A model generated the notes under the pieces. It worked only from the letters and a program-made list of their open reading frames with translations, was not told the origin of the DNA and made no database searches. A stretch of DNA of 64,000 bases, from positions 23,343,911 through 23,407,910 of the forward strand of contig CM037843.1 in the NCBI GenBank assembly GCA_021234535.1. The letters run 5' to 3'. Of the stretch, positions 1-13,585 are shown piece after piece. Source of the DNA: Stichopus chloronotus (taxonomy: Eukaryota; Echinodermata; Holothuroidea; Aspidochirotida; Stichopodidae). Position 1 is the stretch's first letter; every line of letters begins with the position of its first letter. The position numbers were made by a program, and so were the translations under genes.

Positions 1-299
1 TCTGAGAGAGTAGCTTCTTGTTTAGGCGAAGTCTGGATTAGTTGGACCTCATGTGCTGCTGCTTATTTACCTGCTAGAATGCAGTAAATTGCAAGTATTT
101 GTACAAACCTTCAGATCTCAGGTTACCACATTAAAAGCTCTGTTTGAAGGATTCATGGAAGAGATCATAAAATTCCTGCACTAACTGTACCTTGCGAACT
201 CTTGCATCAAAATATATATGTTCAAGTTTATGGCAGGTTCTGAAGAAAGTGAGCATCATCAATGATTGTATGCAAAACTCTGGCTAATCAGTTAAATTT

Positions 300-2330
300 T
301 CTAAGTTCCACCTAAAATGCTAAGTCACCAAACCTAGCATCACCACTTCTGTGTTTTGAGCTAAAAATTCCACCAAACAGTCCAGTTAGAAAGTAGTCTG
401 TATTGTATCTCTTTCCCAGGAGGGTACCAACCAATATGGTGAATTCCCCACAACTTCCTGGTGTAGGTATTCAGGAGTGACTATACTTGCTAGAATTGGT
501 TTCCACGATGATTCGAGCATAGGGTCAAATCTATGCATTAGAGAGGCAAGGGGTAAGTACTGTATATGTCTACAATGTGAATACACATTGTTGATTAAAC
601 TCTCAGGCAAACTTTTGTGCTTCATACAGACTATGGGAAAATACCTACTGTACTTGCAAATACAGTACACTATATTAAAGCACTGATTGAATAAATTGTG
701 TTGGTAAAGCATCTCCAATGCCCAAAAGCCAAAGTTCACACAATACAATATTAATTCATTTGTATTGCCATATGAAACTATGATACAGTACATGTTATTC
801 CCACCAGTCACAGCTGCAGACACTGCCTCTACAGTATATCTCTTAATCAAATCAAATTTACCTACAGGCACTTCAGAACTACACAATGTGGTGTCCAGCT
901 AATACCACACCCACACAAAATAATCCTGTGCCAAGAACATTTACCTTTAAAATTGTTTATGTACAGATTCACACAGAAAACGACATTACTAAATCAGTAA
1001 AAAAAAAGCAAACGAGGAAATCTCAGAGGTCAAAAAAAGTGTGCACAATTTGTATTCTTTTTTAAGTTATGTAGACATCAATAGGTAAAGAAAGATCCAA
1101 CGATGCATTTTACTTGCACTCAACAGCAAACTTCAAGATCCATTGTGTTTATTTCTTCACACTGGAATCAACTTCTGGAACTTACGATTAAATTCAAAGG
1201 GACAATGGCCGACTCCTCACGAGGTCATAAAATCTTCTGAGCCAAAAATTTGGCAATTAATGCCACTTTCCATCAGTCCATGGGTATCTTTAATTCTTTA
1301 TATATACAAACCTATTAACAGTAGCATTAGGTCTCAGAAAGTGTTGCTTGATCCATCTTCTAACAGAATTATTGTCACAGGCAACAGTAACTGATAACTA
1401 TGCACATTACTCATTTCCTGATGGCTTAAACTGACTGTTTAACCCATTCCCAAGTTTTCAGCGAAAAATTCCTCAAACATCAGAGCACAAGAAAGTGAGG
1501 GGAAGAAAAGGACACATACACGTAAGAAAGTCATCCATTATGAATCAGAGCCTCTCGCACGACGAACCAAAATGAAGTTTACTCCTCCGTCTCTTAATTC
1601 CCTTTTGACTATTAAGTAATATGTGTAAAAGAAATAATAAACTCCAAGCCTGATTGCAAAATTATGAAGCTACTCACGTTACAGTTTTTCATCAATTCAT
1701 CCGCAGTGACTCACAATTTCCCTTTGAGTCACTCAAAGTTAAAACACAATTCTCCTGTTTTTTTTTTTCCTCTTTTATTTTCTCTCGCCCTTTTTTTTTT
1801 GTCCCCCTTCTCTCGTTTCCACAAACTCATTTCCCAACCTTACACATGTTACTGGTGCATGTGTATTCAGACTTGAGAGAATTATACGGTAAGTCACAAC
1901 CAAACTCAATGAATCACTACTACTACCGACAGACCACCGTTGAAGCAACCTCGAAGAACGATGGGCGAAGGGGAAAAAAGAAGGAATCTCGGACTGATGC
2001 TGTTATCTTCAGCTACGGTTTATAACACCGTGCACACAGATCTGGCGCCAGTGGAATAACAGAAGCAGTCAATTGAAAATGGTTCTCCCAAATATGCCAG
2101 CTAGTTCTATCTACATAATATTAACTTGATTAAATTCTCAGGAAAATATTGTTGAACAAAAAGAGTAGCAATCATAACAGTTGGTTAACCTTGAAATGAG
2201 TTTTGCTCTTTACAATGCCATGTCAAAACGAAAGTAAGGAGACTTAAAACTAGCCGGTCACTATGATGAATACAGCAGCAGCAGGAGGCGGAGACGATGT
2301 TGTACTGTCCGCTATTCACCAAACTGAATA
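300..2330. other. No confident gene
   Basis: AT-rich single-copy sequence. A 166-codon minus ORF (386-886) and several plus ORFs exist, but strand and coding status conflict; see rejected items. Apart from the pyrimidine tract nothing firm is seen. Confidence 0.4.
1740..1825 (+). repeat. Polypyrimidine tract
   Basis: Almost continuous T/C runs with poly-T blocks. About 60 bp downstream a GTAAGT (1889-1894) follows a short ATG ORF. No exon could be confirmed. Confidence 0.6.
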
Positions 2331-2659
2331 TTAAAGGGAAATAGGGCATTTAGAATATAGCTTTAATCATTGTTAAACCATTCACTATCACCAACAAACA
2401 TCTGCAAAAGCTTCATCTCCTCAAAACATTATGCACATGATGAGTAACGGAAGGTGCATCATTTGAATTTTGAAAAGTTTGGGTGAACAAATTATTGTTG
2501 AATAACAAATAACTGAATTTCTATCTGTGAGAAACTTATTTCTTTAAAAGAAGGCTACTGTCCATCGTTATTTTGAATAATATATTGTTCTATGTCCACA
2601 AACATTGTTTTTAAAAATATGGTTGTTTTCTGGAATACAAATGCCCTATTTCCCTTTAA
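2331..2659 (+). mobile_element. MITE family 1, copy 1
   Basis: 329 bp with near-perfect terminal inverted repeats, TTAAAGGGAAATAGGGC at the left and its complement at 2643-2659. TTAA at each outer end suggests a TTAA target (piggyBac-like or similar). The interior shares long stretches with the copies at 11.2, 22.6 and 30.3 kb, for example the TTTGAATTTTGAAAAGTTTGG segment. No transposase ORF. Confidence 0.85.
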
Positions 2660-5600
2660 GTCTCCACTTTCTTAAGGACAGCAAATGGGAGGGGAAAAGA
2701 AATTGGCCATTTCAAATCAAAGGCACTGTGTTGTACATTTTACATTTTTACACAGAACAAACTGTACTGTATACCTACGATGTGAATGCAATAGGCCCTC
2801 AGTACCACCTGCATTTAAAATACATGCCTATGACACAGTCGAGTAGTTAGTTACTCAGGGTGAAACGTCAGAGATGGAATACTTACAGCACAGTTAATAA
2901 GGACGAGGACAATTATAATCAACTGTCTTTCATTTATGAATTCATTTTCCTTAGTTTATTACCAAACGGATTCACAGAAGCAGAAGTGAAGAAGTTACAC
3001 TGTAGTTTCAGCATTCAAGATGCCAAAATTTCAGACAATCAAATTTCTTTATTTAAAGCTAATTTAGATTTTACGGTCATTGTCTGAAACGACCATAATG
3101 ACATTTGAGAATGAATTTGCATGGTAAACACTGCAATACAAATGTAGCAATGAAGTAACCTAGAAAATTATCTTAATTGATTATGCTGTAGCTCTTTTTG
3201 TACAACTTGTTTGGTGAAAAGGACAACCATGTTTTGCATCCCACAGTTTTGTTGTCCGTTCAACAACCTCATGAAATTGCTACAAAATTAAACACTGGAT
3301 TCAAGTGCCCAAACGAAGATCGGGTTTTGTCTTTAGTGAGGATGCAAAGCTTTAGAAGACTCAACATTTAACATCTATAGACACTGACTTACTAATTCCT
3401 TGTTGGTTTAAGAGAACATCCTCAACTGGTTTCACATACTGGAATAAAGAGTGTACTGCCATCACAGAGGGCATCACACTTTTGTCTGTAACTAACATAA
3501 CACTGGCAGATCAGAAGACACGACTAAGTTGTATCACACTGTCAACAAGATGTGACAATGTAGTCAAACTTTGAAGCTTTTAGAACCGTTTATTGGACAC
3601 AGCAGAAGATGGAAATTTTCAAGAAGCATGACATTTTGAAACGACCATATGAGAAGGAAAAATTTGTATGAACAGCTAAATACTGTATGTCCAAGGAAAA
3701 GGAACCAACAACATTTGGTTACACTTGTTTCCTCAGACAGGACAACCAAACATCTTTTTAACAACAGTTTGTCGATTCCCCGTAACTTGTTAATCCTTTA
3801 GAGAAGGATACATGACCAATCATAAATGTGTAGGGGATGCACATTGACTGTAGGATCACAGGCAGGTGATATTGTACTGTGCAAGTGGATTTCAGAAGGG
3901 GTTGTAAATGCCACTGTGGCATTTAGCCAACATCCATCAAAAGGTTGCAATAAAACTGTTAAACGGTTCTTTAAAGGGTGGGACACCAGGACATTGGGCC
4001 CTCCTACTCAATACTCAATGTAAAAGTGTATTGCATCAGTTGCACCACACGTAACTAACTCACATGTTGAAATGTAGAGTTATTACAATATCATAAATGT
4101 AGTGTCATATTACTAATGAGTAAACTGATTGTTTTACAACTGTTTTTTTTTTTTTTTATCTGAGTCTAACCTTTAAAACTTACAAAAATTGCCACCTTCA
4201 GCTTGTAGCAAAAGACTCTGCTGCCATATCAACAGGGCTATTAACCCATAATAAGTCATAAAAAATGTCAAAGTTTATCATTTTGTCCTTACAGGAGTAT
4301 CTGGATGATAAATGCTACAGAACTCTACAGTGCCAACTACAGTTAGCAACAATACTGCACTATACATGTAATGCCACTGCTTGGGTTTTCCAAAAACAGG
4401 ACCATTGACTTGGCCATGCATACTGCCACTGCCGTGGAGTGGAAGAGACAATGCAGGCCATTACAGCCAAAAAAATGATGCTCATTTTTAATTAAAGCTG
4501 AGGTACAGAATAAGGGTGGCAAAAACTTCTTTCACATTTATTACTGAATGTCAAGTTTGTCAACTTACAGTGACCTGTACCTAAAAAGTTGTATGTCCTC
4601 ATTGATGTGTCTGGCATGGATGTGTTTGTTACCTCAAGAGCAGCTGTATGCACCATAGCAATCACTAAATTCATCAAATCACTTTACGTAGGGCAGACAG
4701 GGCTCAAAAAAGAGCAGTCATTCGAAAAGTCACTGGTGAGGACGCATGTTTTCCATTTCAGTCAACATGGGACCAGGTCTGGATATGGTCAGAGATGCAA
4801 GGGTGTCATTGTTTGTAGGATACTACATCATAGCCTTATGATCAAGAATGCAGCTATAGTTCTAAGGATGCAAGTAGATGGCATGTGTGGTAGGCTTAAA
4901 TACTTTCAGGATACTAGCTAGCCTAGCTGTACTAATTAAAACTGACTTCAGAAGTAGCAGCATCTCTCTCTCCCTCCAAATTTAATCTTGAACAAATGAA
5001 ATTAGAGTGCACATTGAAGGCGCTGGAATCAAATTGAGGTCAAGAATTTGCATAAGTGCGAATGTTTGAAAAGCTGCACTTGCCTTTAATGTGTGAAAAT
5101 ATGAAAACTGTATTCTCAAGAAAGGAGTGAGTCATTTTGGCCTTCCTTCAGTGGTATGATAGTGCTGGGAGAGAGAGTCTGAAAACCAAAAATGATCCAT
5201 CATTTCCTGTGAAGTTCCATTCATTTATGAAATCTCCATCATGCTTCAATACACAAAACTGTTGGACTATTAATCAGACCACATCGAGATCAACTTTAAA
5301 GCAGTCTACAGTATTGGGGAGGGGAGGTTTCAACAGACTTTAATAGCATAAAGCACTGAGAAAACAACTAGAACTGCAATGGACTGCAGATATGCCCAAA
5401 TGAAGAATTACACCAAATTTGTTGAAAGTGTACATATTGCAAAAGTTTCTCCACACAGAACTGACCCACTTGCTTAAGGGTAGGTTTATTGTAAATTGTA
5501 TGTAGGGCACTGTGAAAGGAATAGAAACATTGAAGTACTTGAATGCTACATACTCTAATTCAAATTAAGCCTCCATGGGTACAAACAACAGTAATTGTAC

Positions 5601-8600
5601 ACAGTCATTCAACTAGAACTGCAAAAACTTGCCAAGTCATACCATTGTCGAAAGGATGTACAGCAGTGTTTGCTCTACGGTGCTGGATTGCCTGAATCCC
5701 ACATTTGTCTCCTGAATTCCGCACAGAGATAAATCTCGGGGAAAATACTGCAACCTTTTCTGCAGCTGAGGTCACAGCTACAAGTGATACACACATAAAA
5801 TAACAATAGAATCATCAATTCCCGCCATGATTTTGAAAATACTTCCCAAAACTTTCTTTCGAGAGGGATTTCCCTCCCAGATTCAATTCCTTAGCAAAAA
5901 CACTGATGTACAGTACTATGGCGCATACTGTATAAATAACAGATAAACTGTGTACAGATTGTGTATGAATGGCTTATGCATGGATGAATTGTAAGAATGA
6001 ACTTTCAAAATACTGTCAATTTATAAATATGGCAACACCGATGACTTCCAACTAAAGTGACAGTCACACTAGTGATATTCCTCTTGATGCTATCCATCAA
6101 TGTTGAACAGCAAAGACAGGCTTGCATAAACAATAAACTATATATCTTGGCTGTCACCATTTAAAAACGATTAACTAATAGCGTACGCAAATGTCCTTTT
6201 GATTTTTATCACTGTTTACTTGAGTCACTGATTTTATATCATTTAAATCAAAAAAAAAGATCAACAGCCCTCATTCCATGTTAATGAACTTAATGTAAAG
6301 AACCCAAGACCCATGTGCTCCATCACCACTGATGAGCAGCACATATTAACTTCAAAACACTCACAGATCTATGGTTCATTTCACAATTTTTGCAGCTTCG
6401 CATGTATTTTGTATTTGCTGCAGTATACATGGATATGTCACGGTTTTGCATTCACCTCTACTGAATTGCTTTTGTGGTTATAAAATTACAAAATGGTACA
6501 ACTAATCAAGACTATCTTCAAAGCATAAAGATTGACTGGGATCTTCTAAGAAACTTAAAAGCCTGACTAACTACTCTAGACAGACTGAAGATCCATGAAT
6601 ACACCATAGTATCACTTGTTATCCCCTTCTAAAACCAAGCATGCATCTATCCGTGAAATGTGGAAATATGTGCTTGGAATGCTGTTTTGCAAGTGGAACA
6701 TAATTTTGCATGGAGAAAGGTGAGAAATGCTAAAAAAGTAAGCTGCTATCCTACAGACACTATACAACTTGAGTGATCCAAGTTGGGATCTGACTTTTCA
6801 ATTCTGCAATGAAACATACCATTTGACATCTATTGCGAGCATCAACAAACCAGACCATGACAACAACACACAAATACTGTATGTGGTGTGAATGCACAGT
6901 AGTAACCCTTGACCCCCTCTCCCCACCCCCCCCCTTGGACATCATACATGAAAACGTGCAAAGGCTCTCTATGCCAATGTAAATTTACAAAAGGAATACT
7001 GAAAGTGACTTCACAACTATCAACAATTCAGTTCCATTATTTCATTTATTTACAACCGCACTTCCCACTTTCGAGTAGATACTGTACATACCTTACAGTA
7101 CATTAGAGTGTTCTGAAACAAGTATACTCAAGTTGAATGACACTGATTAGTCAACTGAGCTAATAAAACAAAAACTGAAAATGAAGTGAAAGGTGAAAAA
7201 TGTTACATTAAGATGTACACACATTTCACTGAACCATGCATATATTGCAGATGATACTGAATCTTAAAAAAATTTTGTCCATGTAAAAATGAAATCTAGC
7301 TTGTACTTTTGTTGGGTAATGGCTATACTTTGAACTTGTACAATCAACTGCTGCAAGGTTCCTTTACATTCAGTTCATGCATGTATTTTTTACTATTTGC
7401 AACCTTCACATTTGACCAAACCGAAAAAATTCATTGTCGTTTTGGTGGAGATATCTTTAGACCAATAAAAAAACCAGGATCCTCATGGAAATGGGAAGGT
7501 GGGTAATGATTATTTTAAAGCCGCTTTGTCCTACAAATCAGGACACAAGTTCACACGAATATCTTCAGCACAAACTGTAATGGCTCCACCTGACTATGAG
7601 TACCGTACAGACCCTCAGTACACAACGATTTGAATTGGCCAACAACACAAAGCCATTGAGCATGCAGTGTTTTCCAATATACAGATGAAAAATTAACTTT
7701 ATAACCTACCACATCTGGCTCTTCTTTTTTTTCCATGAGAATACCTTAAATGTTGATTGTAGAGTATACAGAAAATCTAAGTTACACAGAACCCAGTGCT
7801 ATACTTCTGCTTTGGAGAGAAGCAAATTTGTTTTCCTAGTTTGTATTCCAAAGTTTCTTTTATTCAAGAACCCAAATGCTGAAAATCTCATAACATGTTT
7901 GTGGGTTCGTCCTCCTTCTTTGGTGCTCTGTGGAGACAATTGCAGTCAATGCCCTTTGTCAGGATTATATTTGTCCTCCTTTTTTTTGACATAGATCTAA
8001 TACGAACACTGACACACTGTACCATGTGATTGTCCTGTGAATGTCAAAATGATGGCAAGTTGCAGCTCTTTAGAAATAGTGGAAATTGAAGACATAATTA
8101 TGTCAGCATTTCAGCTCACTGATTATGCTGCAGTAGGAGCAAAGGCTCTTCCAGGTTATTTCGAGCAGGCAATTTGAACATGTGTGACATGGGACACATG
8201 ATACCACAATACCGCTGCAACCTGTAAATTACACGGAATCAGTTTTAAATGAACATTTTTATTATTTTTAGTTGAGTCAACCTGGAAGGGATATGTGACT
8301 GAATTACCACCATGCATATATGTCAGACACCAAGACTTGAAAGGTCACTAAATTCACAAATACTTTACCAAAAGGCAGTAAATGGTTCAGGAAGACAGAG
8401 CTGAGAGTGGTGGTGTGACCTGATAGCATAACAGTAAGGTCACTGATAAAAGTTTACACATTGCTCTACCAAAACCTGTATTGAAAGAACATTTACTTCC
8501 AAAGAAACCAATACCCAACGGCATTTTCGGGGAATTTCAAAGGATAAAATGAACAGAAATCGCTGCTTAAAACTTCATACTGTTTGGCTGTACAGAGAAA

Positions 8601-8720
8601 ACCTGGGTAACTACCACCATAACAGATTCAATGTTCAATGTAAAAAAAATGGGGTCGTAAAAGGAAGCAAAGCATCAAATGAAACAATCACTGTTGACAA
8701 AACAATTACCCTGGATGACT
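2660..8720. other. No confident gene or repeat
   Basis: AT-rich with many TACTGTA/TACAGTA 7-mers. Open stretches at 3190-3370 (plus) and 4573-4921 (plus) have no recognisable domain. Confidence 0.4.
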
Positions 8721-8723
8721 TAC

Positions 8724-8811
8724 AGTATGACTCTCTTACAAATACAACAGGGTCCTGTTGTTGATAGGTGAATCTTTTGGACTTAGGAAGAGAGCAGTTT
8801 AAGTTTGTAAT
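8724..8811 (-). CDS. Candidate internal exon of an unidentified minus-strand gene
   Basis: Both splice sites are good on the minus strand: acceptor GTTGGCTGTTACTGTAG (plus 8812 upward) and donor T|GTAAGT (plus 8718-8723). The 88 bases are open only in phase 0 and read ITNLNCSLPKSKRFTYQQQD, then PVVFVRESY plus one base. An in-frame TAG lies immediately before it, inside the acceptor, as expected for an exon. I do not recognise the protein. It lies 116 bases below another minus-strand candidate (8928-9029). The opposite strand is also open over part of it, so the call is tentative. Confidence 0.33.
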
Positions 8812-8927
8812 CTACAGTAACAGCCAACAGAGTATCAATACATAACCAGAAAACATTAAATACGATCAATATAGTTTTGTAAAACAACTTTAAACAAGAC
8901 CACAAATTTGCAATATACTGTACCTCT

Positions 8928-9029
8928 CTATTTCAAACCAACAGAACTTTCTGCAGCAACCTCAATCACGTCTCGACAGAACTGTGAGAGCATTGCCTGC
9001 AGGGCAAGCTTTAAGATGATGAATCTTTC
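8928..9029 (-). CDS. Candidate terminal exon of an unidentified minus-strand gene
   Basis: After an AG at plus 9030-9031 the minus strand reads ERFIILKLALQAMLSQFCRD, then VIEVAAESSVGLK and a TAG at 8928-8930. The composition is that of an amphipathic helical C-terminus. The family is not recognised. It could instead be internal, with a weak GAG|GTTGCT donor leading in phase 0 to the candidate exon at 8724-8811. The antisense frame is also open over this interval, so strand and reality are uncertain. Confidence 0.3.
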   Translation of the reverse strand, partial: ERFIILKLALQAMLSQFCRDVIEVAAESSVGLK

Positions 9030-11109
9030 CTGATTGTCACAAGTGCGATGGCTTGTCACTGGTCAAAGACGACTCGTGGAGAGGGCATCCCCAAACCTGC
9101 GAAATTTGGGAGTGGTAAAAATAAATTACAATCAAGCAAAGACATAACAGCCTCTCATGCACAAAGAGGTTACTGGCGCCAGAAACAGGGATCCAGCTGG
9201 AACTGGCAAATTTTCTATGGTGTTTTTCACTAGCATTTCATATTAAAACGGAGTTTGTCGCAAGGGAGATGAAGATTACTGGTACGATGAAGTTGATTGC
9301 ACTGACAACATCAGAGTACGTAACTGTAGCGACAAAAAAACTTTGACAGAGGAGTTACTGTAAGTTTGCAACAGCGATAGAATTACATGGAGGGCACCAA
9401 ATGTAGGGCTGCCGGAGAGATCATGAGGATGTTAGATTGTAGAAACAACTGTTTGATTCCTGAAATTAAAGTATTTGTGCAGAGCACTGAGCAAGATATC
9501 ATCGGCTGACATCACACATTGATAGGACATCTGGTGACATAAGCAGTGAGGATAAACCTTTCAGTATGAAGGAGGGGGAAGAGGAAGCTCACTGCAGACT
9601 AATTGTTAACTGACCTGCTGCTTACTGGGACCTAAAACTATGGGTGTCAACCAATATACTACCAAGTCAGTGGGCAAATTTTATAAAAACTGCACTGAAA
9701 CCACATCACACTGACATACTGATCTAAACATTGTTTGTGAAGAAATTTTAAAAATGTGTAGTACAGTATTAATACCACTTTGGAACAACGGCTGACTTGC
9801 AGCAGTTTAAAGGTATTATACCAGTGTCAAGTACTGTAAGACGAGTCAGTCTGCACCGAACCAGAAACAAGCTTTATATGAAGATAACATATGCCATAGT
9901 TGGTCTTCAAAAATGCAATTTTTTTTGGCATAAACTTCATCTCAGTTTCATTGAGCTCCATGAATGTGTTAATCTACAATGAAACTACAGACTCCCTCAT
10001 GAATGCATCTAGGAGGCGGGCAGCAATTTGGCAACTGGTGTCTGGAACTGTCTAATAATGTATGTTCAATCAGTGGAAAACTGAGTCAAGCAGCGGCTCT
10101 CTTCAAAGAATAATGAAGCAACGGGATCTTTGCGACAAATGTCATCCTGACTTGAATATAATGTCAGCTTGCTCAAGGGTTAAAGGAAAGACTGCAATTT
10201 CCTGGATATTTTGCTGCGAGTGTTCAAGTTTATGAGCAAAACAATATGTTCGCCTCCTGTTTCGGATGTGTAACAGTAGGCTTGTCATATACTGTAATAA
10301 ACACTTGAGCCAAATGTCATCTTCGCATGTTAGAATAAGACTTTTTATGAAACAAATGCATCAACTCAACACTTGCAGTTCTCTGTACTTGCTTCAGTAC
10401 CAGGATACAATTTACAACTTAGACTGCTTGCCACTTTATAGTAAAATGGCATAAACAGTGTTTCAAATATCCTTGACAATTCAGACGAGACACATGTTAT
10501 TATAACAACATCAGGGAAGAGAAAAAAAAACAGCAATAACCACAAAACAAAAGCTACAACATCACAACAACAAAAACCTATTCCATCAACAAGGTATAAA
10601 TGAGTATAGACCCTGAAAAGATGATATTACTATAAACTCCTACAGCCTATTACTCTCCCCAATGACTAGCCTCAATTCCTTCTCCCCTTCATCCTCTCAC
10701 CTCTGAATCTACATGCATATTTTCAGTCAAATTAGTATAGGAGCAACATGAACCCCCCCTCCCAGATGTCAGCCTTGTGATTAAGTTCCATCTGATGCAT
10801 GCAGTGTGCTCACCGAGAGACAGATGATGGGGTGGTTCAACCCACAGTAAAATGTTGAATCATGCGCAATAATGTTCCTGAGGTCGACTGCAAGTCCCGA
10901 CAGTAATTGAAGGCAACTATGAGTCGGCAACTATGAGTCACAAGAATGACATGACCAATTCAAAACTGACAAAAATTCATCCGAAAATACTAAACACTGT
11001 ACTGTATGTGCAGACTTGATTGTTGATCATTGACTTTGATGTCCAAATCATGTCATTTTCAGTGATATTTAAATTAAAAGGAGACACTATACAGTACTGG
11101 AAATGTGAG
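9030..11109. other. No confident gene
   Basis: AT-rich. A block at 10125-10260 is open in three minus-strand frames at once, so its coding status cannot be judged. Confidence 0.4.
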
Positions 11110-11215
11110 AAAAATCCCAAAACTTACCTGGTTTGGTTATTTACAAACGACCTCACTTACCTGTCTCCACACAACAACTGCATTCTCATCTACCGTGCCA
11201 AGAGTGCTGGTAACC
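11110..11215 (-). repeat. DIRS-family terminal-type repeat, copy 1
   Basis: On the minus strand, GAGTGCTGG..., then a CAGGTAAGTGAGG block and AACCAGGTAAGTTTTGGGAT. It carries two exact CAGGTAAGT motifs (11122-11130, 11155-11163). Its inverted counterpart is at 12058-12118. Confidence 0.65.
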
Positions 11216-11478
11216 TCAAAGGGAAATAGGGCGTTTGTTTTAGAGAAAACATCCAACAGATCAAAAATTCAGTTATTTGTTGCTTAACACTAATTTGTTC
11301 ACCCAAACTTTTCAAAATTCAAAAGATGCATCCTCCATTACTCATCACATGCATAATCTTTTGAGAAGATGATGCTTTGGTAGATGTTTATTGACGAGAC
11401 TGAATGGTTTAACAATCATTAAAGCTATTTTCTTTGCATGTCATATCGATGTATTCTAAACGCCCTATTTCCCTTTAA
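11216..11478 (-). mobile_element. MITE family 1, copy 2 (nested in DIRS remnant A)
   Basis: 263 bp bounded by inverted ends AAAGGGAAATAGGGCG and its reverse complement, with TCAA/TTAA at the edges. It is inverted relative to copies at 2331 and 22617. It interrupts the DIRS-type repeat: the same repeat at 20.4-20.55 kb runs uninterrupted from GTGCTGGCAACC into the following ACTAGCCCC segment. Confidence 0.8.
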
Positions 11479-12057
11479 AGACGGCCCTTGGTGCCCTCCA
11501 ATCTAATATCGGACTAGCCCCTCCTTCCCATGAAGCCATAGTCAATCCTGATGTGCTAGAGTTATCGTTCGGCAGGAGAAGACCTCTGGCAAGCCCCCCA
11601 CCCCTCTCTCTGTCAACACTGCCTACCAAAGTGGGAAGACTGTGAGTGGGCCATCTGAGAGAGAGCAACATGACATATCATCTACATTACCTGGCGAGGG
11701 ATGTGCGGGCGCTGCCTGCTACGCCTGCGCACCCCAGCTAAGCTTTAGACTATAAGTATTAACGTATCCTGTTATAGTACAAAGCAATATACATATGAGA
11801 ATACAAGAATACCGATCTGAATGTACAGATATGCAAATATACAAGTATGCTTCCATATGTATCTCAATTGATTAATCAATGCACGATCACAATACAATTG
11901 TAAGCAAGGTATTGAAAATGTAACAACTAGCCGTAAAAACACGGTCGTAGAGTTGGTGACGTTGGAATGGTGAGGTGGTCAGCCACAGACTCCTAAGTCT
12001 GGTGACCAACCCACCATAGTGCCGTGTACCGCCCCCGAAGGGAGGAAGGAAAGATGT

Positions 12058-12118
12058 GGGACAGGTAAGTGAGGTGGTTCTTGAAAAGCCAAACCAGGTA
12101 CTGTAAGTTTTGGGATAT
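12058..12118 (+). repeat. DIRS-family terminal-type repeat, copy 2 (inverted)
   Basis: GGGACAGGTAAGTGAGG at the left, then AAACCAGGTACTGTAAGTTTTGGGAT. It is the reverse complement, with small changes, of 11113-11168. It lies just past the recombinase C-terminus. Confidence 0.65.
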
Positions 12119-12130
12119 TTACTTCACTCC

Positions 12131-13499
12131 TCACTTATTAGTCACAACACAACAACTGCACTGATTGGCACTGCTATGATGGTGGGATACCCAAGGAGCA
12201 GGACGTACCCCTGGAACTCCCAACACAGCGTGCCCAAATGCCAACTCAGATGCCAGAGTGTCAGTCAAGTAGCATTTTACAAACGTCGTTGGGGTCTTCC
12301 ATGCCCTGGCTTTCATGATCGCTTGAATCAGTATCCCCGCAGAACAACACCCAAGATGTTGCCTGTCCTCTGACTTTTCCCCCGGAGATGTGGGGGTTGA
12401 TAATTTCCACCAGTCACCTTGAGATTGTGTAATGCGAAGCTGGCGAGTATGGCTCCCTAGGCAATCTGATGAAGAGATGCTGGGACTTTCTTACATGCTC
12501 AGTCCTCTTCTGATACCATTTTAGGGCCCTTCCAGGGCACCACAGTTTGTCCTCTGGGATGGAAGAGCTTGGGAATAAAAATGTCCCCTGGTGCAAAATC
12601 AAGGGTCTAGTTCTTAGGCATGAAGGAGGGGTCCAGGATCAACCTTACTCCATGGTTCTCAAACCTGCAGTGGTTGGGTTGATGATGCGTACCTGAAGAC
12701 AACTACGGCAGTAGCCGAAGCTACTGCTATGGGCAATAAGGTCATCTGGTAAGGAGATGGAGCGTAGTCTTGTGAATGGGCTCAAAGGGTGGTTGAGCCA
12801 GGGACCTCAACACCTCTGACAGGCCCCAACATGGGGCTAGGTGTCTCGTCGTAGGGCCAACTTGGAACATGCCTTTCAAGAGCTGAGGAATCACTCTGTT
12901 GTTGCCCACTGTCAACCCGTCATGAAAACCTTTGTGAACTGCTGCCAAGGCAGATCTGTAATTACATATCGTGGAGACTTGTTTGCCTTAGTCAAACAGC
13001 ATTAGGAGGGAGGTGCAAACTTCAGTTACAGTGGCTTCCGTGCAAGAGCTGCCCCAATCCTGGGCCTAGTCATGGAACCTCTGCAGTCTGGAATCATTGA
13101 CTTTTGACCTTGACTTTGAGGCCAGGACTGCCATGTCTTCCAAAAAGTGTGCTTCTCTGAGTGACTCCGGATAATCTCCAGGCAAGAAGTTGGAGCCCTT
13201 TGATTTGCTTGGGGTCCTACTCCCCACTCCGATCTGTGTGGTTTGTCCGGGATCAGCACCAGGATGTCTGCTAGGAGCCTGAGTACGTAATGAAACCATG
13301 GTCGACTTGGCCAGAATGGGGCTACTAGTGTGAGTCTGCATTTCGACTGGGTGATCTTCCTTAGAGTCTTGTGATTAGGCGCAGTTTGGGAAATGCGTAT
13401 GCATCTATCCCATCCCATGAGAAGGATAGGACATCTGTCGCTGCTGCTTCTGGGTGGAAGGTTCTTGTGCAGAAGGAGTTCAACTTCGTTAACTTTCAT
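12131..13499 (-). pseudogene. DIRS-like RNase H C-terminus and tyrosine recombinase, inactivated
   Basis: Read from 13499 downward, the first part has the DIRS RNase H end signature: CRLTLVAPFWPSRPWFHYVL, with RKITQSK just before. After frame changes comes the recombinase: SRLQRFHD, then QVSTICNYRSALAAVHKGFH, VIPQLLKGMFQ and FEPIHKTTL (about 12742-13100). Further along are DPSFMPKN, CPGRALKWYQKRTE and, near the C-terminus, KARAWKTPTTFVKCYLTD, which contains the region of the catalytic tyrosine (12160-12320). A TAA interrupts the recombinase N-terminal domain just before QVSTI, where the family usually has Q-G. Several other stops and frameshifts follow. It clearly belongs to the metazoan DIRS group. 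Confidence 0.8.
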
Positions 13500-13504
13500 C
13501 AGAA

Positions 13505-13585
13505 AAACTTACCTGTCTCAATGCAACTATTGCACGCCCCACTACCAAGCCAGAAGTACAGTAACTGGTAACCTTTGACGTCGCC
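13505..13585 (-). repeat. DIRS-family terminal-type repeat, copy 3
   Basis: AACTTACCTGTCTCA (plus strand) followed by a diverged copy of the CAAC...TGCAC...GTAACC segment. A plus-oriented partial copy (GGGGACAGGTACGTGAGGAG) lies at 13655-13674. Confidence 0.5.

Noticed and set aside
121..279. Exon-like readings at the left edge on both strands (plus ends KALFEGFMEEIIKFLH, minus ends EFYDLFHESFKQSF)
   Set aside because: Both antisense readings look like amphipathic helices. Without conservation data neither can be preferred.
386..886. 166-codon ORF on the minus strand
   Set aside because: No domain or convincing start. The plus strand across 478-553 is also open with a good acceptor and a GTAAGT donor, so coding status and strand cannot be decided.
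4573..4921. Plus-strand ORF of about 115 codons
   Set aside because: No ATG at its start, no recognisable domain and no clear splice sites; expected at this length by chance in a window this size.
10125..10260. Exon-like block on the minus strand
   Set aside because: All three minus frames read as plausible peptides, so composition gives no information.
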